A stretch of DNA of 55,283 nt from Flavimaricola sp. (GTDB lineage Bacteria > Pseudomonadota > Alphaproteobacteria > Rhodobacterales > Rhodobacteraceae). Positions 34,399-42,151 of the stretch are shown in pieces. The translations under genes and the position numbers were made by a program. Each line of letters begins with the position of its first letter. The stretch's first letter is position 1. The stretch covers positions 1 through 55,283 of the forward strand of contig JAQWWH010000026.1 of assembly GCA_029255105.1 (NCBI GenBank), in the 5' to 3' direction. The notes beneath the pieces were generated by a model, which was not told the DNA's origin, made no database searches, and worked only from the letters and a program-made list of their open reading frames with translations.

Positions 34399-37327
34399 GC
34401 AACCGTCCTCCTTCAGGATCAAAAAACACCGGATCGCAAACCTCGCACAGCGTCTCGATCTTGCGCAGGTGATCGACCAGACGAACAGTCTCGCCATGGC
34501 GGGCGCGGCCATCCTTCAGAAAGCCAAGCCCGATCATCCGGCCCAACGTCGGCGAATGGCAGACCGAGGTCACATACCCTTGGTCATTCACCCGCACGGC
34601 CTCGGCCTTTTCCTCGAACAGATGGGCCCCGGCGGTCAACTGGCCAGCCGCCGCGACAGGGCGCAGGCCCACGAGTTGCTCGAGATTGTCGTCCAGAAGC
34701 CCCGGCCTGCGGGACATGGTCTGACCGATGCAATCCTTTTTCAGGCTCACCATCCGGTCCATCCCGATGTCAAAGGCGGTGGTACGGCCATGAATCTCGG
34801 CATGGGTGATAAAGCCCTTCTCGATCCGCAAGACGTTAAGCGCCTCCATCCCATAAGGACCGCCGCCCAGAACCTCCGCCTGCGCCACCAAAAGCCGGTA
34901 CAGGCTCTCGCCGTAATCGGCGGGCACTGCCACCTCATAGGCCATTTCCCCCGAGAACGAGATGCGGAACAACCGGCCCGCGACGCCCGACACCATGACC
35001 GGACCACAGCCCATGTAGGGCATCGCCGCGTCATCGGTCGGTGTGTCGAGAATGGTGTTCAAAAGCTCTCGCGCCTTGGGGCCGGCAACCGAAAACTGGG
35101 CCCAGCTTTCGGTGACGGACACGATCTGCACATCCAGATCCGGGCGCAGCACCTGCGACACGAAATCCAGATGGCGCATGACAAGGCCCGCCGCTGCGGT
35201 GGTCGTGGTCATGACGTAATGGGTGTCGGCCAGCCGGGCCGTGGTGCCATCGTCCATCACATAGCCGTCTTCGCGCAGCATCAGGCCATAGCGGACCTTG
35301 CCGACCTTCAGGCTCGAAAAGGTGTTGGCATAAACGAAATCCAGCAAAGCCGCCGCATCGGGCCCTTGAATATCGATCTTGCCCAGCGTCGAGACATCGC
35401 AAACCCCGACCGCCGAGCGGACCATTGCCACCTCGCGATCGCAGGCCTCCCGCCAGGTGGTCTCACCCGGTTTGGGGAAATAGGAGGGGCGATACCACAA
35501 CCCCGCCTCGATCATCGGCGCGCCCAGCGCGACCGATGCGCCGTGCGAAGTGGTGAACCGCTCGGGCGCAAAGCCCTTGCCCTGGCTGCCCGCCCCCATC
35601 GCCGCGATCGACACAGGCACATAGGGCGGGCGGAACGTGGTCGTCCCGGTCTCTGGGATGCCTCGGCCCGTGGCATCGGCCAGCACGGCCAGCGCCGCCA
35701 CGTTCGACGATTTGCCCTGATCGGTTGCCATGCCCTGGGTGGTATAGCGCTTCATATGCTCGACCGAGGCAAAGTTCTCCTGCGCGGCCAGACGGATATC
35801 CTTCACATGGACATCATTCTGGAAATCCAGCCATTTGCGGCCCTTGCCCTCAACCGCCCACAGGGCGCTGATCGCATAGGGGCGTTCTTCAGCCTCTGGC
35901 ACCTCGACCTGCGGGGCAGACACGCCAAGGACGGCCAGCGCCTCGGTCGCGGCACGAATACCGTCCGCGAGGCAGCCGTGGGTGGCAAAAACACCATTGG
36001 CAGAGCCCGCCACCACCATGCCGGGGATCGACCCGGGGCGGGGCACAAAGGACAGGATCTCCGGTTCCCAGACCGGGCGGCCATTCATGTGGCAGGTCAG
36101 ATGGACCGTCGGGTTCCAGCCCCCCGACATGGCCAGGCAATCAGTGCGGATACGGCGAATGCCACCGTTATGGCGGATAGTGATATGCTCAAGGCCCAGG
36201 CGGCCGGCTGTCCCGATCACCGTCGACCCGGTAAAGACCGGGTAGTCGCTCCCCGATGTCACCCCGTCGCGGCTGTCGATCAGGCCCACGACCTTCACCC
36301 CGGCGGCTGCCAGGTCACGGGCGGTGCGATGGGCATCGTCATTATTGCCAAAAACGGTGACTTCCTTGCCCGGTGCCACCCCCCAACGGTTCAGATAGGC
36401 CCGCACGGCCCCGGCCATCATGATGCCCGGACGGTCGTTGTTCGGAAAAGCAATCGGTCGCTCCAGAGCGCCTGCCGCAAGGACCGAGGCCTTGGCCACG
36501 ATGCGCCAGAAACATTCGCGAGGGGCAGCACCAGAGACAGCACCTGGGGCCGCATGAAGGGCCACCCGCTCCAACGCGCCAAAGGTGCCCTGGTCATAGG
36601 CGCCCGTCACGGTGGTGCGGGCCATAAGGCGGACGTTGGGCAGGGCGGCCAGCTCGGCCAGCACTTCGCCCACCCATTCGTGCGACGGGATACCGTCCAC
36701 ATCCTCGACCTCGGCCAGCATACGGCCACCCATCCGGGCATCCTCATCAGCCAGGATCACGTCAGCCCCGGCACGCGCCGCCGTCAGGGCCGCCATCAGG
36801 CCCGCAGGCCCGGACCCGATCACGAGGACATCGCAAAAGGCAAAGGCCTTCTCATATGGCTCGCCATTGGTCTGGCCGGACAAGGCCCCAAGACCCGCCG
36901 CCCGCCGGATGATCGGCTCATAAAGGCGCTCCCAGAAGGCGCGGGGCCACATAAAGGTCTTGTAGTAGAAACCCGCCCCAAGAAACGGCGAGATCAGATC
37001 ATTCACGCTCATCACGTCGCGCTCAAGCGACGGCCAGCGGTTCTGGCTGCGGGCAGCCAACCCGGCAAACAGCTCCTGCTGGGTCGCGCGAACGTTGGGC
37101 ACAAGGCCCGCTCCCTGCCCGACAGAGACAAGCGCATTGGGCTCTTCGGGCCCCGCGGTCAGAATGCCGCGCGGGCGGTGATACTTGAACGACCGGCCCA
37201 CCAGGCGGACGTCATTGGCCAGCAGCGCCGAGGCCAGCGTATCCCCCTCGCGCCCCTGCAAGCGCTTGCCGTCAAAGCTGAAATCGACCGTTCCCGGCCC
37301 GATCAGACCATGTCCCTCGATCCTCAT
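34391..37327 (-). CDS. soxA: Sarcosine oxidase, alpha subunit
   Basis: A 978-residue subunit, close to the family length. Parts in order: an N-terminal 2Fe-2S-ferredoxin-like fold without its cysteines (residues 1-100), an NAD-binding Rossmann domain (VLVIGSGPAGLMAALTAARAG, near 167), a middle thioredoxin-like/redox segment, then from about 580 a GcvT-like aminomethyltransferase domain (LGKIDIQGPDAAALLDFVYAN, AQFSVAGPKARELL). The GcvT half holds the folate site for 5,10-methylene-THF formation. The start overlaps soxD as ATGA and the stop overlaps soxG. Confidence 0.95.
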   Translation of the reverse strand: MRIEGHGLIGPGTVDFSFDGKRLQGREGDTLASALLANDVRLVGRSFKYHRPRGILTAGPEEPNALVSVGQGAGLVPNVRATQQELFAGLAARSQNRWPSLERDVMSVNDLISPFLGAGFYYKTFMWPRAFWERLYEPIIRRAAGLGALSGQTNGEPYEKAFAFCDVLVIGSGPAGLMAALTAARAGADVILADEDARMGGRMLAEVEDVDGIPSHEWVGEVLAELAALPNVRLMARTTVTGAYDQGTFGALERVALHAAPGAVSGAAPRECFWRIVAKASVLAAGALERPIAFPNNDRPGIMMAGAVRAYLNRWGVAPGKEVTVFGNNDDAHRTARDLAAAGVKVVGLIDSRDGVTSGSDYPVFTGSTVIGTAGRLGLEHITIRHNGGIRRIRTDCLAMSGGWNPTVHLTCHMNGRPVWEPEILSFVPRPGSIPGMVVAGSANGVFATHGCLADGIRAATEALAVLGVSAPQVEVPEAEERPYAISALWAVEGKGRKWLDFQNDVHVKDIRLAAQENFASVEHMKRYTTQGMATDQGKSSNVAALAVLADATGRGIPETGTTTFRPPYVPVSIAAMGAGSQGKGFAPERFTTSHGASVALGAPMIEAGLWYRPSYFPKPGETTWREACDREVAMVRSAVGVCDVSTLGKIDIQGPDAAALLDFVYANTFSSLKVGKVRYGLMLREDGYVMDDGTTARLADTHYVMTTTTAAAGLVMRHLDFVSQVLRPDLDVQIVSVTESWAQFSVAGPKARELLNTILDTPTDDAAMPYMGCGPVMVSGVAGRLFRISFSGEMAYEVAVPADYGESLYRLLVAQAEVLGGGPYGMEALNVLRIEKGFITHAEIHGRTTAFDIGMDRMVSLKKDCIGQTMSRRPGLLDDNLEQLVGLRPVAAAGQLTAGAHLFEEKAEAVRVNDQGYVTSVCHSPTLGRMIGLGFLKDGRARHGETVRLVDHLRKIETLCEVCDPVFFDPEGGRLRG

Positions 37328-37584
37328 CGGGCCACCTTTTCAGCCAGTACCGCGTCACCCACCAGATGGGTCACCGTATCCCGCTCCACCAGCGCAAAGG
37401 TGCCGCAGGGATCGTGGTACCACAGCTCGCGGCTCGCCCCGGCGGGGTTCTCACGCAGATGCACATAATCGTCCCAGGCCGCCTCACCAGCATCGGGGGC
37501 GGGGCGGTTCAGGGCGACGTCCGCGCCAGACCAGGTGAATTCCCGCCGGTCGCGTGTGCCGCAATGTGGACAATTGATGCGCAT
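37324..37584 (-). CDS. soxD: Sarcosine oxidase, delta subunit
   Basis: An 86-residue zinc protein. MRINCPHCGTRDRREFTW gives two Cys and WYHDPCGTF gives a His and the third Cys, the known zinc ligands of SoxD. The stop overlaps the soxA start by ATGA. The dispersed element copy e lies directly upstream. Confidence 0.95.
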   Translation of the reverse strand: MRINCPHCGTRDRREFTWSGADVALNRPAPDAGEAAWDDYVHLRENPAGASRELWYHDPCGTFALVERDTVTHLVGDAVLAEKVAR

Positions 37585-37597
37585 CTCAAGGTATTCC

Positions 37598-37630
37598 CTG
37601 CTTCGCTTCGTTCCAAATACTCAAAAATCC
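37598..37630 (-). repeat. Dispersed intergenic element, copy e
   Basis: The minus strand reads GATTTTTGAGTATTTGGAAC then GAAGCGAAGCAGG. It fills most of the 69-base gap between soxB and soxD inside the operon. It is the closest match to copies a and c. Confidence 0.65.
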
Positions 37631-37653
37631 GACCCAACCGCCCTTAGCCGCCC

Positions 37654-38907
37654 TTAGTGCAGGTTGTGCTGGGACCCTGTGCCCTCTTCGTCGATGATCC
37701 CCTGCCCGGTCCGAAACCGATCCAGCCGGAACCCGGCGGCGGTTTCATGGGGCGCGCCGGTCGCGATCAGGTGGGCATAGGCATAGCCAGAGGCCGGGAC
37801 CGCCTTGAACCCCCCATAGTTCCAGCCGTAGTTCACGAACAGCCCGTCGACATGGGTCCGGTCGATGATTGGTGACCCGTCGGGGGACATATCCATGATT
37901 CCGCCCCAGCTGCGCAGGACCTTGGCCTTGCCGATCATCGGCATCAGCGTCATCGCCGCGTCCATGACGTGTTCCTTCATCGGCAGGTTCCCGCGCGCCG
38001 CATAGCTGGGGTAAAAGTCGATATCGCCGCCAAAGACCAACCCGCCCTTGTCGGACTGGCTGATATAGAAGTGGCCCATGCCAAAGCTGACGACATGGTC
38101 GATCACCGGCTTCAGGCCTTCAGTGACAAAAGCCTGCAAAACATGGCTCTCGACGGGCAGGCGCATGCCCGCAAGCGCGGCCACCTGGCCAGAGCGGCCG
38201 GCCGTGACCATTGCCACCTTCTTGGCCCGGATCGCGCCGCGGGTGGTCTGCACGCCCTTGACCACGCCGTTCTCGATGTCGATGCCGGTCACTTCGCAAT
38301 TCTGGATCAGGTCCACACCCCGGCTGTCCGCCCCCCGGGCATAGCCCCAGGCGACCGCGTCGTGCCGAGCGGTGCCGCCGCGCGGATGCAGAAGACCTCC
38401 GTAGATCGGAAAGCGGACATTGTCGAAGTCGAGGTAGGGCAGATACTTGCGAACCCCCTCCCGGTCCAGAAGCACCGCATCATCGCCCTGGTTGATCATC
38501 GCATTGCCCCGCCGGACAAAGGCGTCGCGCTGCCCGTCCGAATGGAACAGATTGATCAGCCCCCGCTGCGAATGCATGACGTTGTAGTTGAGGTCTGCCT
38601 CGAGGCCTTCCCAAAGCTTCAGAGAGTGGGAGTAGAACTCGGAATTGCCGGGAAGAAAGTAGTTGGCCCGGACGATCGTCGTGTTCCGCCCGACGTTGCC
38701 GCCACCCAGATAGCCCTTTTCCAGAACCGCCACATTGGTGATGCCGTGCATCTTGGCCAGGTAGTAGGCCGTCGACAGCCCATGTCCGCCGCCGCCGATG
38801 ATGATAACGTCATACTCGGCCTTGGGGGTGGGATCGCGCCACATCGGCTTCCAGCCGGTCTGGCCCCGCAAGCCTTCCCAGATCACCCGCAGCCCTGAAT
38901 AGCCCAT
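37654..38907 (-). CDS. soxB: Sarcosine oxidase, beta subunit
   Basis: A 417-residue subunit carrying the covalent FMN and FAD sites. The Rossmann motif is VIIIGGGGHGLSTAYYLAKMHG (residues about 33-54). FAD pairing GRNTTIVRANYFLPGNS and the C-terminal VNYGWNYGGFKAVPASGYAYA match SoxB. It is the first gene of soxB-soxD-soxA-soxG. No folD, purU or glyA follows, unlike many sox operons. Promoter and any regulator site would lie in 38908-39105. Confidence 0.95.
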   Translation of the reverse strand: MGYSGLRVIWEGLRGQTGWKPMWRDPTPKAEYDVIIIGGGGHGLSTAYYLAKMHGITNVAVLEKGYLGGGNVGRNTTIVRANYFLPGNSEFYSHSLKLWEGLEADLNYNVMHSQRGLINLFHSDGQRDAFVRRGNAMINQGDDAVLLDREGVRKYLPYLDFDNVRFPIYGGLLHPRGGTARHDAVAWGYARGADSRGVDLIQNCEVTGIDIENGVVKGVQTTRGAIRAKKVAMVTAGRSGQVAALAGMRLPVESHVLQAFVTEGLKPVIDHVVSFGMGHFYISQSDKGGLVFGGDIDFYPSYAARGNLPMKEHVMDAAMTLMPMIGKAKVLRSWGGIMDMSPDGSPIIDRTHVDGLFVNYGWNYGGFKAVPASGYAYAHLIATGAPHETAAGFRLDRFRTGQGIIDEEGTGSQHNLH

Positions 38908-39048
38908 GCGCCCGTCCTCGCGTTAGAATCCGTCTCGCGATAGCGAAGGGATCATGCTGGAACGACGATAGCAACGGGCGGCACGAAAGGCATGTCCGCT
39001 TTTCGACATCGACCGTCGTATCCGCGACGTCGCGCAGATATGCCGCAG

Positions 39049-39084
39049 GTAAGGACGCTCGTAGGGACGCTTGTAAGGATAGCA
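39049..39084 (+). repeat. Three tandem 12-base repeats before soxB
   Basis: GTAAGGACGCTC, GTAGGGACGCTT and GTAAGGATAGCA run head to tail. They lie between the merR-like stop (39106) and the soxB start (38907). They might be an activator array for sox or a relic of the merR tail; neither is tested. Confidence 0.5.
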
Positions 39085-39105
39085 GCGAGGGTGCCGGACA
39101 GGTCC

Positions 39106-39561
39106 CTATGCCTCCTGCAAACGCACGGCCCCGCCGTTGGCCCCGTGATCAGACCCACACAGATCGTGGTCCGCCAGGCTTTCGATGACCTGGCAGTCCG
39201 AGACGCATCCCCCGGCACAGGCGGCGATCATGCGGTCAAGTTCGGCCCCCAGCGCCTGCAGCCGTGCGATCCTGCGGGTCACCTCGGCCCGCTGCGCCCT
39301 TGCAATGGCGTCCACAGCCGCACAGTCCTGACCGGAGTCGGCAGAGAGGTCCAGCAGGTCCGATATCGCCTCAAGCTGAAAGCCAAGGTCGCGGGCGTGG
39401 CGAATGAACCGCAGACGATCGACGTCGGACTTGCTATAGAGGCGTCGATTGCCATCGGTACGGGGCGGAGCAGGCAACAGGCCCCGCGCCTCGTAGTACC
39501 GGATGGTCGTGACCTTTACGCCCGAGGTTCGGGCGGCACCTCCAATTGTCTGATCGGCCAT
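39106..39561 (-). CDS. MerR-family metal-responsive regulator (ZntR/CadR-like)
   Basis: A 151-residue activator. The winged HTH is at residues 5-75 (VKVTTIRYYEARGLLPAPPRTDGNRRLYSKSDVDRLRFI). The metal loop has Cys80, Cys115, Cys119 and Cys123 (CAGGCVSDCQ), like the zinc, cadmium or lead sensors, with a further Cys135. The ATG at 39561 was chosen because MADQTIGG matches family starts and because an upstream start would cover the operator. Divergent from the CDF transporter it most likely controls. Confidence 0.88.
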   Translation of the reverse strand: MADQTIGGAARTSGVKVTTIRYYEARGLLPAPPRTDGNRRLYSKSDVDRLRFIRHARDLGFQLEAISDLLDLSADSGQDCAAVDAIARAQRAEVTRRIARLQALGAELDRMIAACAGGCVSDCQVIESLADHDLCGSDHGANGGAVRLQEA

Positions 39562-39575
39562 ATCGCCTCTTGCTT

Positions 39576-39590
39576 CTACAGTGACTGTAG
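39576..39590. promoter_or_regulatory. MerR-type operator between the regulator and CDF genes
   Basis: CTACAGTGACTGTAG is a perfect seven-base dyad around a central G. It lies between the merR-like start at 39561 and the CDF start at 39634. MerR regulators act at dyads within the long spacer of their promoter. A plausible -35 hexamer is not obvious, so the exact promoter is not assigned. Confidence 0.7.
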
Positions 39591-39633
39591 ATGGCATCCT
39601 TGGCCTCACTCAGCAGAATCGCAAGGAAAAACC

Positions 39634-40269
39634 ATGGGCGCAGGACATCACCACCACGATCACGAGACAGCCTTTGACGGAATGGAACCGGCCTATCGGC
39701 GGGTCCTCTGGATCGTCATCTCCATCAACGCGGCCATGTTCGTGATAGAAGTTGCGGCTGGTAGCCTGGCGGGCAGTCAGGCGCTAAAGGCGGACGCTCT
39801 CGATTTTCTGGGCGATAGTCTGACCTATGGCCTGAGCCTTGCTGTTCTGGGCATGCCGCTGGCCCGTCGGGCGCTGGTCGCCCTGCTTAAGGGGCTGTCT
39901 CTGGCTGCCATGGGGGTCTGGGTCCTTGGAACGACCGTCTGGCAGATCTTTGTGCTGGGCGTGCCGCAGGCCGAGGTGATGGGCGCCGTCGGCTTCCTCG
40001 CGCTGATGGCCAATGTGGCCAGCGTCATCCTGTTGATGCGCTGGCGCGAGGGGGATGCAAACGTCCGTTCTGTCTGGCTGTGTTCACGCAACGACGCGGT
40101 CGGCAACGTCGCCGTGATTGCCGCAGCCGGGCTGGTCGCCCTGACCAACACGGCCTGGCCCGACCTGATTGTTGCGGCACTCATGGCCGGACTGTTCCTG
40201 TCGTCGGCGGTTCAGATCCTCAGGCGGGCCACGGCGGAACGTCAAAGCGTGCTGCGGGACGCCAGCTAG
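39634..40269 (+). CDS. Cation diffusion facilitator-like transporter, short form
   Basis: A 211-residue membrane protein with six helices and a His-rich start (GHHHHDH). ADALDFLGDSLTYGLSL in helix 2 aligns with the CDF zinc motif ADALHNLSD, but the His is Asp57. Helix 5, VWLCSRNDAVGNVAV, has Cys where the second His is expected and keeps the Asp. The whole C-terminal cytoplasmic domain is missing. So it should move a divalent metal, with a different site from zinc transporters; Co, Ni, Fe or Zn cannot be told. AAGGA precedes the ATG. Controlled by the divergent MerR gene, most likely. Confidence 0.8.
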   Translation: MGAGHHHHDHETAFDGMEPAYRRVLWIVISINAAMFVIEVAAGSLAGSQALKADALDFLGDSLTYGLSLAVLGMPLARRALVALLKGLSLAAMGVWVLGTTVWQIFVLGVPQAEVMGAVGFLALMANVASVILLMRWREGDANVRSVWLCSRNDAVGNVAVIAAAGLVALTNTAWPDLIVAALMAGLFLSSAVQILRRATAERQSVLRDAS

Positions 40270-40296
40270 CCGCCCCGACACACCCGAATGCCGATG

Positions 40297-41739
40297 TCAG
40301 AGGCCTTTGGCCCGGTAGCTTGCCGCCACCCGCCCGATCGAGACGAGGTAGGCCGCCGTGCGCAGATCGTGAACATCGGCGCGGTCATGCCAGACCTCTC
40401 GCATGGATTGGTAGGCCCCCCGCATCGTGTCATCGAGGCCGGACCGCACAAGCTCAAGCTCGCCCGCACCGCGCAGGTATTGCTGTTTGAACCCCGGGGA
40501 CAGGGTCCATCCAAGACCCTTGTCGGCTGACAGACGCTCCAACTCGTCGACCAGCATCTGGTGGCGGCTTTCCTCGGCGCGCCGCTGCATCCGGCCAAAT
40601 CGGATATGGCTGAGATTCTTGACCCATTCAAAATAGGACACCGTGACGCCGCCCGCGTTTGCGTACATGTCGGGGATGATGACAGTGCCCTTGGCGCGCA
40701 GCACTTCGTCCGCGCCAGCCGTGACAGGGCCGTTTGCGGCCTCGATGATCAGGGGGGCCTGAATGGAGTGCGCGTTCGTCATGTTGATGACCCCCTCAAG
40801 GGCCGCGGGGATAAGGATGTCACAGTCGGCCTCAAGAAGGGCGGCACCGTCGTCAGACAGGGCGGCGTCGGGAAACCCCTTGATGCTTCCGTGCTTGACG
40901 ATCCACTGGCGGACGTCTTCGACGTTAAGGCCGGCTTCGCTGTACAAGGCCCCGTCGCGTTCGATGATGCCGGTGATGCGGCAACCATCCTCTTCGGACA
41001 GGAATTTGGCGGCATGGTAGCCCACGTTTCCAAGCCCCTGCACGATCACCCTTTTGCCATCAAGGCTGCCCGACAATTTCGCCGCCGCCACGTCCTGGGG
41101 ATAGCGAAAGAACTCGCGCAAGGCGTATTGCACGCCGCGACCCGTCGCCTCGGTCCGGCCCTGGATACCGCCTGCGTTGATCGGTTTGCCCGTGACACAG
41201 GCGTTGCTGTTGATGTCGGTGGTGTTCATGCGTTTGTACTGGTCGGCGATCCACGCCATCTCACGCTCGCCGGTGCCCATGTCCGGGGCTGGGACGTTCT
41301 GGGCGGGGTTGATCATATCGCGCTTGATCAGCTCATAGGCAAAGCGGCGGGTGATCAGCTCCATCTCGTGCTCGTCCCAGTCGCGCGGATCTATGCGCAG
41401 CCCGCCCTTTGAACCGCCATAAGGTACTTGGACCAGTGCGCATTTGTAGGTCATCAAGGCCGCCAGCGCCTCAACCTCGTCCTGGTGCACGCTAGGCGCA
41501 AACCGGATGCCGCCCTTGGCCGGTTCCATATGCTCTGAGTGGACAGACCGGTAGCCGGTAAAGGTATGCAAGCCGCCGCGCAGCCTCACGCCGAAGCGGA
41601 CCGTATAGGTGGCATTGCAGACCCGGATCTTTTCTTCAAGTCCGGGCGAGAGGTCCATAAGCGCGACCGCCCGGTTGAACATGATGTCGACGGAGTCGCG
41701 AAAACTCGGTTCAACAGGATGTGTTTGGGCAAGTGCCAT
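40297..41739 (-). CDS. gdhA: Glutamate dehydrogenase (Glu/Leu/Phe/Val dehydrogenase family)
   Basis: A 480-residue amino-acid dehydrogenase. The catalytic motif is VPYGGSKGGLRIDPRDW, with the Lys in place; the nucleotide site is VIVQGLGNVGYHAAKFLSEE and NTT-like NAHSIQAPLIIEAANGPVT. It interconverts glutamate and 2-oxoglutarate plus ammonia. Length and order match NAD-type GDHs of alphaproteobacteria; NAD or NADP preference is unclear. Stands alone; two dyads lie upstream (41759-41771, and 41931-41953). Confidence 0.9.
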   Translation of the reverse strand: MALAQTHPVEPSFRDSVDIMFNRAVALMDLSPGLEEKIRVCNATYTVRFGVRLRGGLHTFTGYRSVHSEHMEPAKGGIRFAPSVHQDEVEALAALMTYKCALVQVPYGGSKGGLRIDPRDWDEHEMELITRRFAYELIKRDMINPAQNVPAPDMGTGEREMAWIADQYKRMNTTDINSNACVTGKPINAGGIQGRTEATGRGVQYALREFFRYPQDVAAAKLSGSLDGKRVIVQGLGNVGYHAAKFLSEEDGCRITGIIERDGALYSEAGLNVEDVRQWIVKHGSIKGFPDAALSDDGAALLEADCDILIPAALEGVINMTNAHSIQAPLIIEAANGPVTAGADEVLRAKGTVIIPDMYANAGGVTVSYFEWVKNLSHIRFGRMQRRAEESRHQMLVDELERLSADKGLGWTLSPGFKQQYLRGAGELELVRSGLDDTMRGAYQSMREVWHDRADVHDLRTAAYLVSIGRVAASYRAKGL

Positions 41740-42151
41740 CTAGATGTCCTTTTCGTGTGCCCGGATCGGGCCGCATGTGTATGGGGAAGTGATGTGGGGC
41801 GGCGAGCTGCTCGAAATACTCAAGCCTAACTCCGATTCGCTTATTTCAACCTCCAAGATTATCGGCAGCCCGTCAATTCGGTCTTTTCAGGGGCATCCCG
41901 AGATCAAGTGGCCAGCCTGTCCTGCCGGCCATTGGCGCCAGGCTGGCACCAATCGGACTGCCTGTCCCCGTCTATCCCTCGATCGTCGCCAACGGACCCG
42001 TTCCCGACCCTAAACCGCCCAACTTGAGCCATAATACGCAGGCATTACTGCAATTTGCAAAAGACCGGTTGGATTTGATTCCGACGCCTTTTGATTAACC
42101 AGTGCGATGTTGTGCAACCCATGGCAGAGACCATCTAGGACCGAAAGTCTT
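41740..42151. other. Intergenic region between gdhA and the tad-like genes
   Basis: A 412-base gap with divergent promoters. GCCCG and CGGGC around GAT (41759-41771) lie 20 bases before gdhA. Copy f of the dispersed element, on the minus strand GCTTGAGTATTTCGAGCA, is at about 41804-41825. A 23-base dyad, ATTGGCGCCAG and CTGGCACCAAT (one mismatch, centre 41942), follows. The part near 42040-42110 is AT-richer, probably the promoter of the next gene. No protein gene seen. Confidence 0.55.

Noticed and set aside
34205-37468. A 1087-codon open frame on the plus strand opposite soxA and soxD
   Set aside because: It lies exactly antisense to recognised sarcosine oxidase genes, has no family resemblance and is explained by high GC and codon phase.
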